Below, piece after piece: positions 63,336 through 64,000 of a stretch of DNA of 64,000 nucleotides. This stretch comes from an uncultured Christensenella sp. Lineage in GTDB: Bacteria; Bacillota; Clostridia; Christensenellales; Borkfalkiaceae. Both the position numbers and the translations under genes were made by a program. Location: contig CAJKUC010000002.1 in NCBI GenBank assembly GCA_905203015.1, forward strand, positions 1 to 64,000. The letters are read 5' to 3'. Position 1 is the stretch's first letter; each line of letters starts with the position of its first letter. Below the pieces are notes generated by a model that worked only from the letters and a program-made list of their open reading frames with translations, was not told the origin of the DNA and did not search any database.

Positions 63336-64000
63336 TCACAGCATACGTAAAATTTCCGGCAACGCCGAAATCGTAACAATTCCGTTTTCCGCCGCCCCGC
63401 CGTACTTTCCCGAATATAATCCGCGCGGGTTTTTAAAATACACCGCCGCCATCGAAAGGCTTAAAGGCGCTTTGAAATCTTTTTCGGGGTTGTCGCCCAC
63501 ATACATGCATTGCTCGAAAGGTACGTTGAGTTTTTTCTGTATGATACGATAGGCGATATCACATGGCTTGCGGAATATCTTTCCGCCGATTTCATCGGTG
63601 ATCACAATCTCGTCCGTCAGCGTTTTCAGCCTGAGCGCCTCGATTTTCGCCCGCTGACCTTCCGGTCTGCCGTCGGTAACGATTCCGATCTTTATGCCTT
63701 TATTCCTCAGCGACGATAAAAGTTCTTTCGTCTCGTCGCTCAAAGAAATATCGGGAAGATGCGTCCTGTAAATCCGCACACATTCCGCCTTTTCTTCTTC
63801 CGTATACAAGCCCTCCGCCTGCAACACGGCGTCGATCGCGGGCCGACCTTTGAAAAACGCCTCGCAGAGTTTTTCATATGCGCCAGAAACGTCTTTCAGA
63901 TGTTTTGCCACCGCCCTGTATCCGCTTTTTACGTAATCGATCTCGTTGAAAAGCGTATCGTCGAGATCGAAAATCACGGCGCGGATTCCCGCATGTTCTT
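63336..64000 (-). CDS. HAD-family hydrolase, possibly partial at window edge
   Basis: Residues of a haloacid dehalogenase-like phosphatase are seen: motif I IFDLDDTLFNE, motif II IVTDGRP, a lysine in IFRKPC and motif IV YVGDNPEKDF. A GTG lies at 63977, but motif I would then begin at the first residue. The frame is open to the window end and reads KEHAGIRAVIFDLDD, so the true start is probably outside. A phosphatase removing phosphate from a sugar or polyol intermediate, or a HAD domain of a larger protein, are both possible. It heads the visible part of the operon. Confidence 0.8.
   Translation of the reverse strand, partial: EHAGIRAVIFDLDDTLFNEIDYVKSGYRAVAKHLKDVSGAYEKLCEAFFKGRPAIDAVLQAEGLYTEEEKAECVRIYRTHLPDISLSDETKELLSSLRNKGIKIGIVTDGRPEGQRAKIEALRLKTLTDEIVITDEIGGKIFRKPCDIAYRIIQKKLNVPFEQCMYVGDNPEKDFKAPLSLSMAAVYFKNPRGLYSGKYGGAAENGIVTISALPEILRML

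Noticed and set aside
1..64000. CRISPR array or cas genes
   Set aside because: No regularly spaced direct repeats and no Cas-like protein were seen on either strand.

Overview
The window reads as a chromosomal segment of a low-to-moderate GC bacterium of the Bacillota (Clostridia). The support is a Bacillus-type SOS box, lipoprotein-maturation and PlsY genes, strong AGGAGG ribosome binding sites, sigma-A promoters with 17-nt spacers, a THF riboswitch and Tn4451-like mobile DNA. A gut-associated, uncultured Christensenellales-type lineage is plausible, but that is inference.

Bases 1-9310 (minus strand, AT-rich) hold a type I restriction-modification operon in the order AlbA/GHKL regulator-like protein, hsdM, hsdS, a KAP-type P-loop NTPase, hsdR and a small membrane protein that runs off the window. 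Bases about 9400-13510 (plus strand) are a compact integrative mobilizable element: an SOS-box promoter, a highly structured ~300-nt leader or ncRNA, two attenuator-like mini-ORFs, a pMV158-like oriT, a MobV relaxase, a small basic protein, a TnpW-like protein and a TnpX-like large serine recombinase. It abuts the 3' end of ssrA (tmRNA, minus strand).

Bases 14174-28103 are mostly housekeeping: plsY, der, an lgt-pncB-lspA-rluD operon, folT under a THF riboswitch, a DUF421/DUF4363 pair, a UDP-sugar pyrophosphorylase, a MATE exporter and a DUF1858 protein. A tRNA-Arg(ACG) follows. Next to it lies the scar of a second, decayed TnpX-type element (28.6-29.4 kb).

Bases 29390-44131 are a maltodextrin/starch utilisation locus: LacI-type regulator divergent from GH13 amylase, sugar-binding protein, two permeases, phosphorylase, two related surface lipoproteins and MalQ. 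Extracellular glucan would be bound by the lipoproteins, imported by the ABC permease, and degraded by amylase, MalQ and phosphorylase.

Bases 44577-53548 are an oligopeptide ABC transporter operon (oppABCDF plus a DUF3899 membrane protein) in which OppC, OppD and OppF carry large lineage-type insertions. Bases 54101-64000 are a cell-surface polysaccharide operon: HAD hydrolase, two LicD phosphotransferases, two glycosyltransferases, a flippase, a class V aminotransferase, a cytidylyltransferase fused to a Gfo/Idh/MocA oxidoreductase, and an EpsG-like polymerase. It suggests decoration of a glycan with a CDP-activated, possibly amino-bearing, phospho-substituent.
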